This document shows, piece after piece, positions 7,852 to 16,799 of a stretch of DNA of 59,372 nt. This DNA comes from an uncultured Lachnospiraceae bacterium (GTDB taxonomy: Bacteria > Bacillota > Clostridia > Lachnospirales > Lachnospiraceae), in the NCBI GenBank assembly GCA_910585635.1, contig CAJUFE010000025.1, forward strand, positions 1 to 59,372. The letters run 5' to 3'. A program made the translations under genes and the position numbers. Under the pieces are notes generated by a model, which searched no databases, had not been told where the DNA came from, and saw nothing but the letters and a program-made list of their open reading frames with translations. Every line of letters starts with the position of its first letter. The first letter of the stretch is position 1.

Positions 7852-9099
7852 TCAGGGCCGCACCTGCCCGTTCCCGTAGATGATGTACTTCGTGGTGGTC
7901 AGCTCCTTCAGCCCCATAGGCCCTCTGGCATGGAGCTTCTGGGTGCTGATCCCGATCTCCGCGCCAAAGCCAAATTCGCAGCCGTCAGTGAAGCGGGTGG
8001 AAGCGTTCACATAGACCGCCGCCGCATCGATCTCATCTAAAAACCGCTGGGCATTCCCATAGTCTCTGGTGACGATCGCCTCGGAATGCTTCGTATTATA
8101 CCGGTTGATGTGGTCGATCGCCTCATCCAGGGAAGCCACGACCTTGCAGGAAAGGATATAGTCCAGATACTCCTTCCCCCAGTCCTCCTGGGTGGCTGCC
8201 TTAAAGGAGGGGACGATCTTGCAGGCCGCCTCATCCCCCCGGATCTCCACCTGCTTTTCCTTTAGCCTGGCCTGTACAAGGGGGAGGAACTGCTCTGCGA
8301 TCCTCTCATGGACCACCAGGGATTCACAGGCATTGCAGACTCCGATCCGCTGGGTCTTGGCATTAAAAAGGATATCCAGCGCCATATCCAGGTCTGCACT
8401 CTCATCCACAAAGATATGGCAATTCCCTGTACCCGTCTCGATCACCGGGATCCGGCTCTGCTCCACCACCGCCCGGATCAGCCCCGCGCCCCCTCTGGGG
8501 ATCAGCACATCCACATATTGATCCATCTGCATAAAGGCCTGCGTGGTGGCGCGGTCCGTAGAGCAGATCAGCTGCACGGCTTCCCCCGGGAGCCCTGCCT
8601 CTGCCAGGCCCTTTTGGATGCAGGCCACGATCGCCTGGTTGGAGCAGAGGGCATCACTGCCGCCCTTTAGGATCGCCGCGTTCCCGCTCTTAAAGCAAAG
8701 GCCGAAGGCATCGGCGGTCACATTAGGCCGGGCCTCATAGATGATCCCGATCACCCCTAAGGGGACCCGCTTCTGCCCGATCATCAGGCCATTGGGCCTT
8801 TTTTTCATGGAAAGCACCTCTCCCACCGGGTCCTCCAGAGCGGCCACCTGCCGTAAGCCGTCCGCCATGCCCTCGATCCTTTCCGGGGTCAGCTTTAAAC
8901 GGTCCAAAAGGCCCTGGCTCATCCCTGCTGCCCTGGCCTTTTCCATATCCTGTTCATTGGCAGTGAGGATCTCCCCCTGCCCCTTTAGCAGGCTCTCCGC
9001 CGCCGCTAAAAGCCCTCTATCCTTGTCCGCTGCACCTAGGATCCCCAGCTTTCGGGAAACCTCCTGCGCCCTTTGTCCGATCTCCTGTAATGTCGCCAT
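7852..9099 (-). CDS. proA: Gamma-glutamyl phosphate reductase
   Basis: ProA reduces gamma-glutamyl phosphate to glutamate-5-semialdehyde with NADPH in proline synthesis. The 415-residue length is standard. The aldehyde-dehydrogenase-type nucleotide site is seen in VPLGVIGIIYEARPNVTADA (about 105), and the catalytic Cys in QRIGVCNACESLVVH (about 257). The end RGPMGLKELTTTKYIIYGNGQ is the family signature. ATG 9099 follows AAAGGAAC; the longer open frame to 9207 runs into the promoter. proB is not in the window, so the partner kinase must lie elsewhere. Confidence 0.96.
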   Translation of the reverse strand: MATLQEIGQRAQEVSRKLGILGAADKDRGLLAAAESLLKGQGEILTANEQDMEKARAAGMSQGLLDRLKLTPERIEGMADGLRQVAALEDPVGEVLSMKKRPNGLMIGQKRVPLGVIGIIYEARPNVTADAFGLCFKSGNAAILKGGSDALCSNQAIVACIQKGLAEAGLPGEAVQLICSTDRATTQAFMQMDQYVDVLIPRGGAGLIRAVVEQSRIPVIETGTGNCHIFVDESADLDMALDILFNAKTQRIGVCNACESLVVHERIAEQFLPLVQARLKEKQVEIRGDEAACKIVPSFKAATQEDWGKEYLDYILSCKVVASLDEAIDHINRYNTKHSEAIVTRDYGNAQRFLDEIDAAAVYVNASTRFTDGCEFGFGAEIGISTQKLHARGPMGLKELTTTKYIIYGNGQVRP

Positions 9100-9178
9100 A
9101 TGGTCACGTTCCTTTCTGTGGGATATGCTATCTTCTATGGGATATGCTATCAGAGGATGCATGATCCGATATCTTACC

Positions 9179-9207
9179 ATGATAGCACGGGTGGGGGATC
9201 TTCGCAA
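9179..9207 (-). promoter_or_regulatory. proA promoter
   Basis: On the minus strand TTGCGA (9202-9207) and TATCAT (9179-9184) have a 17-bp spacer. The leader holds a 13-bp direct repeat (GGGATATGCTATC on the plus strand at 9119 and 9138). Confidence 0.6.
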
Positions 9208-9258
9208 GTTTTTTCCAAAGATCTGGCAGGGCTCCGTTCACGCAGGACTAATACATCG

Positions 9259-12192
9259 TCAGCCCTGTTCCTCCTGCGCCTCCGTCTGCAAGATCCACTC
9301 CGGCTCCTGGACATAGACCTTATAGCCGCCAATCCCCATCTGATCCAGCTGCTCTGCGATCTCCCGATAATAAAAGCTGCAGATGATCAGATGGCGTTTT
9401 CCCTCCGGCACCTCACGGATCGCTCCCGGCTCCTTGATCTGGATGCCCATCCGCGTACGCCCCCATTTGCTCGTATCATTGTCCACCAGAAAAGAAGGGC
9501 GGTATCGGTCACCATATTTTTTCATATAATCCTCGAACATCATCCCGGAACCAAAAAGGATGATCCGCTTCCCCTCCGCGTCCTCAAAGGTATCCCACAA
9601 AAGCTGGATGTAGGCCGTAAAGGGCTTTTCCGGGTCGAAGATCCCACGATGCTTCGGTCTGCGCTCTTCCTCCGGCGGATAGCGCAGATAGTCCTTCCCC
9701 AAGCTCATGAACATATAGTTCTCATAGCCCGCCGGGACCGGCACCATCCGATGGGCAAACTCCATCTGCACGGTCTCATGAAAATCCGCCGCCAAAAGCC
9801 TTCGGTGCTTGTAGTACCCGGAAAAGAAGGCCACATCCTTTGAGGGCTCATCGGTATATGAGCGCACCGCCTCATCCAGCATCCGGCAGAGCCTCTTATG
9901 GCTGTAAAAGCGGGCTAAGAGGATATAGGCACGCCACAGCGCCGGTGACATATCTCCATACTGCACAAACTCCTTCCCGTAGATCTTGGCGTAGAGCAGC
10001 CGCTGGCAATGGCGGATCCGCTCCTGCTTGCGTGCGAACTTTTCCTCGTCCATGGTGCAGACATCTAAAGGCAGCACATCGATCCAGATCCCAAGGTCCC
10101 CTTTATGGCCCAGGTCACGGGCCTCGATCCCGGTGGTCCTGTTATCCCGGATGCGGGCAAACGCTCCCCAGAACAGGTCCTCCTCGGTCTCCGGGGTATG
10201 CACGGACAGCCCCTCCTTAAGCTCTGCGGGAGCCAGCTTCAGGAACCGGTCATAGTCCTCTCTCGGCATGGCGATATCCAGATCGTCGTCCCAGGGGATA
10301 AAGCCCTTGTGGCGGATCGCGCCCAGGAGGCTCCCGTGGACCAGGAAAAAGGTGAGGCCATGGGCCTTACAGATCCGCTCCACCTCATCCAGCATGGCCA
10401 GCTCCACCTTCCAGATCTTTTTCATCTTATCGGAGATGCGATAGTCCGCCACTACCTCCGCCTCTGAGCGCAGGCGTTCCCGGTTCTTCCAGATCTTAGA
10501 CGGCGGGATCTGGGCCCACTGGTAAAACTGCCGGTAGCGGGCATGGCTCCGCACCTCATCCAGGAACCGCTGCTCCTCCGCCAGATAGATCTCCCAGGTA
10601 TCCGTCATCCCATACTTTTCTAAAAGCTTTTGCCGCGGATAGTACCGCTCCGCATCCGGCGTAAAACAGTAGATATAATGGATCGCCCGGAAGAGCACAT
10701 AGCCCGCCGGATAGTCCTCCCGGACAAATTCCTGGTCAAAAAAAAGGAATCCCTTCGTCTCCGGCTGGTAAAAGCAGTTCAGCGGGATCAGCTCCATATA
10801 GGCTTTCTTTAAGATCGGGCCAAAGTCCAGGCTCTCCCACCGGGCCTTCTCCTCCTCATCCTCGTCCTCATCCTTCGCAAAGGCCAGCTGCTTTCGCAGC
10901 AGGGCGTTCGAGAGAGGGGGCGCAGACGGCGCACACTCTGAGGACTGGAGGATATAACGATAGATCTGGTCGATCAGGGCCAGGAACTCCTCCTGATCCT
11001 CCCGGATCACTTCTTTGATATAGTTGGATAAGGTGGGCCAGGGGATATAGGGCATGGTAAGGCTCCCATCCGGCTCTAAAGTATGGGGTGCCACCGGGAT
11101 GCCATGCCGGCGCAGATCTTCGATATGCTCATAAAGCTGCCTGGTGCTGGCCCTTCCCTCCCCAAAGAGCGGCACCTTCCGCACCCTGCCGCCCTTCAAG
11201 ATCACAGTGGCAAAGCCCCGCTCCCGGCCACGGTCTGTGGAGACTGCCGCGTAGAGTACTCCGTCTGCGGTCCCAGGGTCAGCAGCAGTCGCCGGGCAGC
11301 AGCATTCCACCAGAAACGAATTGGCAAAGAAGGGGAACACCCCATTTTCCACCACATCCCGGTACAGCTCCAGCTCCGGCAGCACCAGGGGATCCTCACC
11401 CGCATAGTAAGGGATCAGCCGCTCCTGGAGGTTCGGCGCGGGAAGGTAGCCGTCCGTATAGATCAGCTGGGGCAGCTTGTAGTCCGGCAGAGGGTAATAA
11501 AACCGGCTCTCCCCGAACCCGGCCCTCTCCAGGATATCCTTCAGCTCCTCCCGTGTGAAGGAGTAGCCCCTGGTCCCCCCGGGGTAATGGGCGATCCCCT
11601 CAAAAGCCCTGCCCACATGGGGCTCCTTCGCCCCGCAAAAATACCGAAGGCCCATGCGGTTATCTACTGCCGCCAGCAAGACCCCGTCCTTTTTTAGGAG
11701 CGTTGACACCTTTTTCAGATACCCCACATAACGGCCTCGGTCCGGGGACCCGCCGCAGGCTCTCTCTAAGATCCCGGTCAGCAGGATATAGTCAAAAGGG
11801 CCTCCCAGCTCCAGCTCGCTCCATTCGCCGGCATAGACCTGGAGGTTCTCCTTCTCCTTCCAGCGCTCCGCGATCGCGGCCGCGCGGACGGCCGAACGCT
11901 CCGTGGCCACCACCTGTGCGCATCGGTCGCACAGCAGACCGGTCAGAGGGCCAAAGCCTGCCCCGATCTCCAGGAGCCGGGCATCCGGGCGGAAGGGATA
12001 CCAGCTAAAAAGACCCGTGCGCAGGCTGGAAAGCTGATACCAGACCTGAAAATGCGGGTCTTCTGCGATCTCCTCATCATAGTAGTCTTTTTGGGTGCGC
12101 TCCAGGTAGCCTAAGATGCGCCGATCCATCTCTGTGGGCGTCTTCCCGGTTTTCCCTGGAGATAATGCGCTATCGATGTGTAAGGTTGCCAT
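9259..12192 (-). CDS. Three-part fusion: methyltransferase, LicD phosphotransferase and Rossmann-like module
   Basis: The protein has 977 residues. Residues about 75-330 form a class I S-adenosylmethionine methyltransferase (LLEIGAGFGPLTG). About 330-560 is an unassigned middle region. About 615-860 is a LicD domain with FLVHGSLLGAIRHKG and WDDDLDIAM, the metal-binding acidic motif of enzymes that transfer phosphocholine or phospho-polyols from CDP carriers. The last 100 residues (FGSGMMFEDY at about 877, then VDND and KWG) are the module shared with many neighbours. ATG 12192 follows AAAGGAATGAG. The adjacent cytidylyltransferase (12438-13151) could supply the CDP donor. Which group is transferred is not known. 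Confidence 0.85.
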   Translation of the reverse strand: MATLHIDSALSPGKTGKTPTEMDRRILGYLERTQKDYYDEEIAEDPHFQVWYQLSSLRTGLFSWYPFRPDARLLEIGAGFGPLTGLLCDRCAQVVATERSAVRAAAIAERWKEKENLQVYAGEWSELELGGPFDYILLTGILERACGGSPDRGRYVGYLKKVSTLLKKDGVLLAAVDNRMGLRYFCGAKEPHVGRAFEGIAHYPGGTRGYSFTREELKDILERAGFGESRFYYPLPDYKLPQLIYTDGYLPAPNLQERLIPYYAGEDPLVLPELELYRDVVENGVFPFFANSFLVECCCPATAADPGTADGVLYAAVSTDRGRERGFATVILKGGRVRKVPLFGEGRASTRQLYEHIEDLRRHGIPVAPHTLEPDGSLTMPYIPWPTLSNYIKEVIREDQEEFLALIDQIYRYILQSSECAPSAPPLSNALLRKQLAFAKDEDEDEEEKARWESLDFGPILKKAYMELIPLNCFYQPETKGFLFFDQEFVREDYPAGYVLFRAIHYIYCFTPDAERYYPRQKLLEKYGMTDTWEIYLAEEQRFLDEVRSHARYRQFYQWAQIPPSKIWKNRERLRSEAEVVADYRISDKMKKIWKVELAMLDEVERICKAHGLTFFLVHGSLLGAIRHKGFIPWDDDLDIAMPREDYDRFLKLAPAELKEGLSVHTPETEEDLFWGAFARIRDNRTTGIEARDLGHKGDLGIWIDVLPLDVCTMDEEKFARKQERIRHCQRLLYAKIYGKEFVQYGDMSPALWRAYILLARFYSHKRLCRMLDEAVRSYTDEPSKDVAFFSGYYKHRRLLAADFHETVQMEFAHRMVPVPAGYENYMFMSLGKDYLRYPPEEERRPKHRGIFDPEKPFTAYIQLLWDTFEDAEGKRIILFGSGMMFEDYMKKYGDRYRPSFLVDNDTSKWGRTRMGIQIKEPGAIREVPEGKRHLIICSFYYREIAEQLDQMGIGGYKVYVQEPEWILQTEAQEEQG

Positions 12193-12235
12193 GTTCTCAT
12201 TCCTTTTCCTATGGAGGTCTGCCGCCAGACAAGCA

Positions 12236-12275
12236 ACATCCATCCAGATATGCCAAATATACCCGTCAGGCGTCA
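12236..12275. repeat. Degenerate inverted copy of the dispersed hairpin repeat
   Basis: TCCAGATATGCC followed by AAATATACCCGTCA is the reverse complement of a variant of the core seen at 1927 and 2843 (GACGGG, then TTGGCATATCTGGA). It overlaps the region upstream of the LicD fusion gene. Confidence 0.4.
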
Positions 12276-12300
12276 GCCTGCGGGGCAGGCCCCGCGCCGG

Positions 12301-12415
12301 CCTGCTGATCCTGTTCCATCCCTGGGCTGGCCCGCCGATCCTGCTCTATCCCTGGGCTGGCCTGCCGATCCTGCTCTATCCCTGGGCTGGCCTGCCGATC
12401 CTGTTCCATCCCTGG
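12301..12415. repeat. 30-bp intergenic tandem repeat
   Basis: Units start at 12301, 12331, 12361 and 12391 (CCTGCCGATCCTG and then CTCTATCCCTGGGCTGG, with few changes). They fill the 245-bp gap between the cytidylyltransferase and LicD genes. No spacers are present, so it is not a CRISPR. I see no promoter or terminator in the gap. Confidence 0.9.
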
Positions 12416-12437
12416 CTCCGTGATCAGCGGGGACCGC

Positions 12438-13151
12438 TCACCGAAAGATCCTAAAGTCCCTGATCTCCATCTTTACCAGCTGCTCCGCGATATCTTCTGC
12501 ATACCGGCTGCAGATGACCACATACAGCTCCTCCTCCGCAAAGGTCCGCAGAACCTCCGGAGACCGGACCAAGATCCCCTGGTGCGCAGTACCCCATTTG
12601 GCAGGGTCATTATCCACAAAAAAGGCAGGTCTCGCCCCATCCCGGTCCAGGAAGCGGTCGGCGATAGCTCCGGCGCCAAAGAGCACGAAGACCGGCCTTC
12701 TGCTGCCCTCTCCCATCCACTGCTGGAAGATGAAATCCCGCTCCAGGGTCTTTCGGATCTGCGTGGAGCTGACACCGCGGGTATAGGGAAAGAACTCCAG
12801 CCTTGCCCCCACCTCACCCAGCTGTTTTTCCAGCTCCGGCCACGCGCCCTCATGGTCGGAACCGGCAAAATGGCAGTCGTAGCGGAGCTTTTCCCAGGCA
12901 TGCCATTTATCGTGGAGCCAGGCATCCACACCGATCGCCTGGTCCACATACTTGCACTGGGCCACGATCTCCAGCCGTTCCACGAAAGGGATCACCGGCG
13001 GGCGGAGCTTATAGCTCCTGTAGACCTCATCGGTCACCACGCCCGCGATCAGGAACTGGCACCGGGACTTAGCATTCCGCAAAAGGTTCAGGTGTCCCAT
13101 ATGGAACATGTCAAAGGCACCGGGACAATAGCCGGTCTTGTATCTATCCAT
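12438..13151 (-). CDS. Cytidylyltransferase with C-terminal Rossmann-like module
   Basis: The protein has 237 residues. The N-terminal 140 form a glycerol-3-phosphate cytidylyltransferase-type nucleotidyltransferase: GAFDMFHMGH carries the HxGH ATP/CTP site, RPPVIPFVERLE is the family loop, and YTRGVSSTQIR is the second signature. The C-terminal 85 (LFGAGAIADRF, VDND, KWG, LYVVICS) are clearly homologous to the C-terminus of the neighbouring LicD fusion, so the two probably work on one product. A CDP-activated polyol or amino alcohol is the likely output; the substrate is inferred only from family. ATG 13151 follows AAGGAGAG. Confidence 0.85.
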   Translation of the reverse strand: MDRYKTGYCPGAFDMFHMGHLNLLRNAKSRCQFLIAGVVTDEVYRSYKLRPPVIPFVERLEIVAQCKYVDQAIGVDAWLHDKWHAWEKLRYDCHFAGSDHEGAWPELEKQLGEVGARLEFFPYTRGVSSTQIRKTLERDFIFQQWMGEGSRRPVFVLFGAGAIADRFLDRDGARPAFFVDNDPAKWGTAHQGILVRSPEVLRTFAEEELYVVICSRYAEDIAEQLVKMEIRDFRIFR

Positions 13152-13199
13152 AGCAACTCTCCTTCTGGAAATATATAGAAACTGTAAGCTCCGATGGGC

Positions 13200-14885
13200 C
13201 TACCCGATCAGGACCTTCTTCCCTTCAAAGGCAAAGCCATACATCCGGATCTTCTCCGCCGGGATGCCCTTCGCCTCCAGCACCGCCGCATACCGCTTCT
13301 TTCGTATCTGCTCCAGGGCCGCCTCAACGGTCTCCTCTAAAGTCTCCTCATCTTCCGGGTCCCGCACCTTGAACTCCAGGATGATCCCGTTGTCCTCTGC
13401 CCTGCATGGCTCTAGGAGCACATCATACCGTCCAAAGCCACTCTCCCGGTTCGAGGTGATCACATAGCGGTCCGCCAGGTCCACCATCAGGCCCAACACA
13501 AAGCCGTGGTAGAAGCGCTCCGGCTTTGCCCGTTGGGAGGGCCTTTTCCCAGTGTCAAAGGAGCTAAAGACCTTCTCCGAGACCTCGTTCATATAGGCGT
13601 TCATCTCTTCCACGTCTCCCTGGAGCAGTGCTTTGATGAAAGCATTATATCCCTCCTGAGCCCGGTTGAACCAGCCCCGGATCAGCTTCCGGAACATGAT
13701 CCGCACCTCAAGATCCGTGATCGTAAGATCATAGGCCTCCTCTCCCGTCTCCTCATCCATCTGATACCTTACCACCTTCAGATAGCCGCTGGCCAGAAGG
13801 AAGCTCCAGATCGCAGACCCATCCTCCTCCAGCTGGCTGAACACGACCTGCTCGTCGATCGACTCACGGAGTACCCGCCCCTCCATCAAATCCTCCATCT
13901 TCATCTTGATATCACCGCTGCCCTCACGGATCAATTGCCCCACCAGACGGTTGCTGCTGGTGTTCGCCCAATAGGCAGACAGCCGTTTCTTCTCCAGGAA
14001 ATTGATGATCGACCAGGGATTGTAGATATCCGTCTTTTTCCCAAAGGTAAAGCCATCATACCAGTGCCTCACAGCTGCTTCTTTTTGTGAGAGCCCGTAC
14101 TCCTCTAACGCATCAGACACCTCCTGCTGGGTGAAGCCGAAGGTATCCTCATATTTTTCTGACGTGGTCGTCACCACCTCCAGGTGGTTCAGATCGGAGA
14201 AGATCGACTCCTTACTTACTCGTGTGATACCCGTCATGATGGCCCGCTCCATATAGGGGTTGGTCTTGAATGTGGCATTGAACAAGTCCCTGGTGAAATC
14301 CACCAGTCCCTCCCAATAGCCGTTCACATAAGCCTCCTGCAGCGGCGTATCATATTCATCCAGCAGGATGATCACTCTCTTCCCATGATAGCGGGACAGA
14401 TAGCCCGCCAGCTTCCGGACCGCCATAGCTGCCACCACCTTCGGCATATCCATGGAGATCTTCCGATACTCCTCTTTCTCCTCCTCGGTCAGCAGATCAC
14501 CCTGCAGTAAAAAACGGTTCTCACGGTATAACTCTGTCAATAACTGACAGATCCGGGTCACAGCCGACTGTAGGTCACTCTGTTTCACATCCGCAAAAGA
14601 AAGGCTGATCACCGGATAGGTCCCCTGGAGCTTACGGTACGGCCCCTCCTCCCATATGGCAAGGCCCTCGAACAGATCGCCCCGGCCTGCATAACTGGTC
14701 GAAAAAAAGCACTCCACCATGCTCATGGTCAGGGTCTTGCCGAAACGCCTGGGGCGGGCGATCAGAGTGACCTCATCCTTATTCTCCCACCACTCCTTAA
14801 TGAACCTGGTCTTGTCCACATAGAACACGCCATCCATGACCGTCCGCTCAAAATCCTGGTAACCGATCCCTATCGTCCTCGCCAT
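13200..14885 (-). CDS. AAA-ATPase-like / PD-(D/E)XK family protein
   Basis: The protein has 561 residues of the AAA-ATPase-like plus PDDEXK_9 family, very common in gut Clostridia and Bacteroides. The N-terminus has FYVDKTRFIKEWW and a P-loop RPRRFGKTLTMSM (about 44-57). LLDEYDTPLQEAYVNGYW (about 173) is the Walker-B-type signature. The C-terminal nuclease-like fold has YDVLLEP and IILEFKVRD (about 485-505), where D and E-x-K match the catalytic pattern. ATG 14885 follows AAGGAGGTG. The role is not established; these genes multiply and move between genomes. It is probably a guest in the glycan locus. Confidence 0.85.
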   Translation of the reverse strand: MARTIGIGYQDFERTVMDGVFYVDKTRFIKEWWENKDEVTLIARPRRFGKTLTMSMVECFFSTSYAGRGDLFEGLAIWEEGPYRKLQGTYPVISLSFADVKQSDLQSAVTRICQLLTELYRENRFLLQGDLLTEEEKEEYRKISMDMPKVVAAMAVRKLAGYLSRYHGKRVIILLDEYDTPLQEAYVNGYWEGLVDFTRDLFNATFKTNPYMERAIMTGITRVSKESIFSDLNHLEVVTTTSEKYEDTFGFTQQEVSDALEEYGLSQKEAAVRHWYDGFTFGKKTDIYNPWSIINFLEKKRLSAYWANTSSNRLVGQLIREGSGDIKMKMEDLMEGRVLRESIDEQVVFSQLEEDGSAIWSFLLASGYLKVVRYQMDEETGEEAYDLTITDLEVRIMFRKLIRGWFNRAQEGYNAFIKALLQGDVEEMNAYMNEVSEKVFSSFDTGKRPSQRAKPERFYHGFVLGLMVDLADRYVITSNRESGFGRYDVLLEPCRAEDNGIILEFKVRDPEDEETLEETVEAALEQIRKKRYAAVLEAKGIPAEKIRMYGFAFEGKKVLIG

Positions 14886-14886
14886 A

Positions 14887-15150
14887 TCACACCTCCTTGC
14901 AATCCATAATTACCCATCCCTGTTGCTGCACCCTTATGCTATGTTTTTTATTTTCAAGGATATAGCGAGCGATCTTCTTCAGATCATTTTGTGGTATCTG
15001 GCTTTTGTTATGCTCCAATCTGATCCCGTCACCCGTAATCCAAAACTTAGTAGCATTTGGAGACTGTTTTCCCTTACATACATACACATGCGGTGGCTCT
15101 TCATCCTCATTCGACCAAAAGAAGAATTTGTACCCCAAGAAATCAAGCAA
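14887..15150 (-). CDS. DUF4160 family protein
   Basis: The small protein (about 87-91 residues) has the family pattern FLGYKFFFWSNEDEEPPHVYV with the P-H-h-H-V-like core and a WITGDG strand. The start is odd. The given start is TTG at 15150, with no well-spaced ribosome site. The same frame continues up through Pro-Lys-Ala to an ATT at 15160-15162, which sits just after GGGGGAGGG. Family proteins usually open Met-Pro, so initiation at ATT, overlapping the previous stop, is possible. It is coupled to the small gene just upstream. The function is unknown; some relatives sit in toxin-antitoxin-like pairs. Confidence 0.75.
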   Translation of the reverse strand: MLDFLGYKFFFWSNEDEEPPHVYVCKGKQSPNATKFWITGDGIRLEHNKSQIPQNDLKKIARYILENKKHSIRVQQQGWVIMDCKEV

Positions 15151-15154
15151 TGCT

Positions 15155-15418
15155 TTAGGAATTCATCCCTCCCCCTTTCTGTGCAAAATCCCAGATGAGA
15201 GATGAATTATTTTTCGCATATCTCTTCAGCTTTAAGATCTCATCCTCTGAAAATCCGAAAGACTTATAGACGATCTCGCCAGGTAGTGTCAGATCCAGGA
15301 AATCAAAGCTATCATCACCAGGTCTCTCAAAGTGTACTTTAACTATATCGAATCCATCTTTTTCCAAAATCTCACTATGTGTCATGACGATCTCATTTAC
15401 CGTCGAGTAATAATACAT
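15155..15418 (-). CDS. Small DUF4160-associated protein, function unknown
   Basis: The protein has 87 residues beginning MYYYSTVNEIVMTHSEI, with ATG 15418 after AGGAGGGAGG. It is mostly beta-rich, then has the helical segment FSEDEILKLKRYAKNNSSLIWDF. I do not assign a named domain. It overlaps the probable start of the DUF4160 gene, so the two are translated as a pair. A TACAAT box lies just upstream of the ribosome site, but no good -35 was found. Confidence 0.65.
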   Translation of the reverse strand: MYYYSTVNEIVMTHSEILEKDGFDIVKVHFERPGDDSFDFLDLTLPGEIVYKSFGFSEDEILKLKRYAKNNSSLIWDFAQKGGGMNS

Positions 15419-15596
15419 GATCGATCCTCCCTCCTGTGTGCTATCACCTCCATTGTACTATGTTTTTTCGTTTTTATCTACATTTTAAGCAAGATCCGTT
15501 CTCTACAATGAAAACATCTGGTAACAGTCCAAGGGTTATCTGAACCATTTCAATAACTGTAGTCGCCCAGACGACCTGGACGGTCACAGCCAGGCC

Positions 15597-16724
15597 TCAT
15601 ACCGCATACAGGATCGTCTCGCATGCGCTCATCTGATAATGCCGGATATACAGCCGATAATCCTCGTGAAGAGATAAGATATACGCCGGTATCTCGATCA
15701 CATCCTCCGGCTTATGGTAGATGCTGATCGCCAGCCTGGGGCGGTGCCTGCGGATCGAAAGTTCCGCTCCCTGCAGAGCTCTCAACTCAGCCCCTTCCAC
15801 ATCCAGCTTGATGAACGTCACCTTATCCTCTCCCACGATATCATCGATCGCCGCCGTCCATATGACGTTGGTCTCTTCCGCTGCTGACACCCCTATACTC
15901 TCCGAGGACCCAACATCCCCTCCTGCTCCGTCTGGCACATCTGAGGCCCTATCGCCTTCCATCGTTCCAGAAATATCCCTTTCCTCTATCTTTGACCCCT
16001 GACCGCCCGTCTCCTGAAAAGTCAGCCGGGCCTCATGGTCCCATAATCCTTTATGCAAGATCTGGATATCCGATATCTGTTCCCGCTCACACATCTTCAA
16101 GCATCTCTCATAATTCTTTTTATCCGGCTCAAAGGCATAGATCTTTTTATAGTTGCCGGAACACCATCGTATAAACCTCCTGGTCGTACTGCCGTCAAAA
16201 CAGCCCCCATCGATGAACACCTCATCCGGGCAGGGGGACAGGGTGCTCTGCTCGAAATACTGCCGCTCCGTATCGGTGATCATGCTTAGATCGATGAGTC
16301 GCTCCTCCTTAAATCCATTACTTGATAAAAACAGCCGGATCTCCTCATAAAATCCGGAGGTGGTGATGGCGACATATACCTGGTCCTTCATCTCCAGCAG
16401 CTCGTCCGGTGACATGACCGGGATCCCATGCCAGCCTTCCTGTTGTTTTTGCACACTCCTATCGCAGATATGCTGTATGCACAGGTCGGGGTACAGGTTC
16501 GATAAAAGCAGAAGATCATTTCCGGCGCCATAGAAGATCATTTGATCTGCATGCTCTCTGCAGAATGTAACCAGATCATCCAGCTTCGATTTTTGTGGTA
16601 ATGCACGGATGATCTGCAATATATAGTCGTATCCGTCTGTTATGGAATAAAGAAGTCTATTGATAAATATCGCTTTTGACTCTCTATCCTGCAGATGGTT
16701 ATAAATGTTCCTTATAGTTTTCAT
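15597..16724 (-). CDS. FkbM-type methyltransferase with N-terminal Rossmann-like module
   Basis: The protein has about 375 residues. Residues about 55-145 are the shared module (IFYGAGNDLLLLS, then HICDRS, then VYVAITTSGFYEEI). Residues about 160-375 are an FkbM family methyltransferase with FIDGGCFDGSTTRRF as the S-adenosylmethionine site, YAFEPDKKNYE, and FIKLDVEGAE. Between the FkbM motifs is a poorly conserved acidic stretch with GDRASDVPDGAGGDVG. ATG 16724 follows GAGGGATG; ATG 16739 is an alternative. FkbM enzymes O-methylate sugars or polyketides; here a glycan is likely. It is the last gene of the AT-rich glycan block. Confidence 0.85.
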   Translation of the reverse strand: MKTIRNIYNHLQDRESKAIFINRLLYSITDGYDYILQIIRALPQKSKLDDLVTFCREHADQMIFYGAGNDLLLLSNLYPDLCIQHICDRSVQKQQEGWHGIPVMSPDELLEMKDQVYVAITTSGFYEEIRLFLSSNGFKEERLIDLSMITDTERQYFEQSTLSPCPDEVFIDGGCFDGSTTRRFIRWCSGNYKKIYAFEPDKKNYERCLKMCEREQISDIQILHKGLWDHEARLTFQETGGQGSKIEERDISGTMEGDRASDVPDGAGGDVGSSESIGVSAAEETNVIWTAAIDDIVGEDKVTFIKLDVEGAELRALQGAELSIRRHRPRLAISIYHKPEDVIEIPAYILSLHEDYRLYIRHYQMSACETILYAV

Positions 16725-16799
16725 GTCATCCCTCGTCATGTTTTAAGTATATCCTATCCTCAACTACGTTATCGCTCCATATCGTCTTATCTCAAAAGA

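Noticed and set aside
12301..12415. 30-bp regular repeats that might be a CRISPR array
   Set aside because: Units are directly adjacent with no unique spacers and no cas genes are near. The same holds for 47941-48150, which is also coding.
12116..12454. Plus-strand frame with PWAGLPILLY repeats
   Set aside because: It is only the translation of the 30-bp tandem repeat, antisense to real genes, without a start signal.
13200..14885. Role of the AAA-ATPase/PD-(D/E)XK protein in defence or in glycan synthesis
   Set aside because: The family is widespread and multiplies freely in such genomes. No defence partners or glycan motifs accompany it here.
15518..15570. Further GTAACAGT palindrome
   Set aside because: GTAACAGTCC and a distant AACTGT only partly pair, so it is at best a worn family member.
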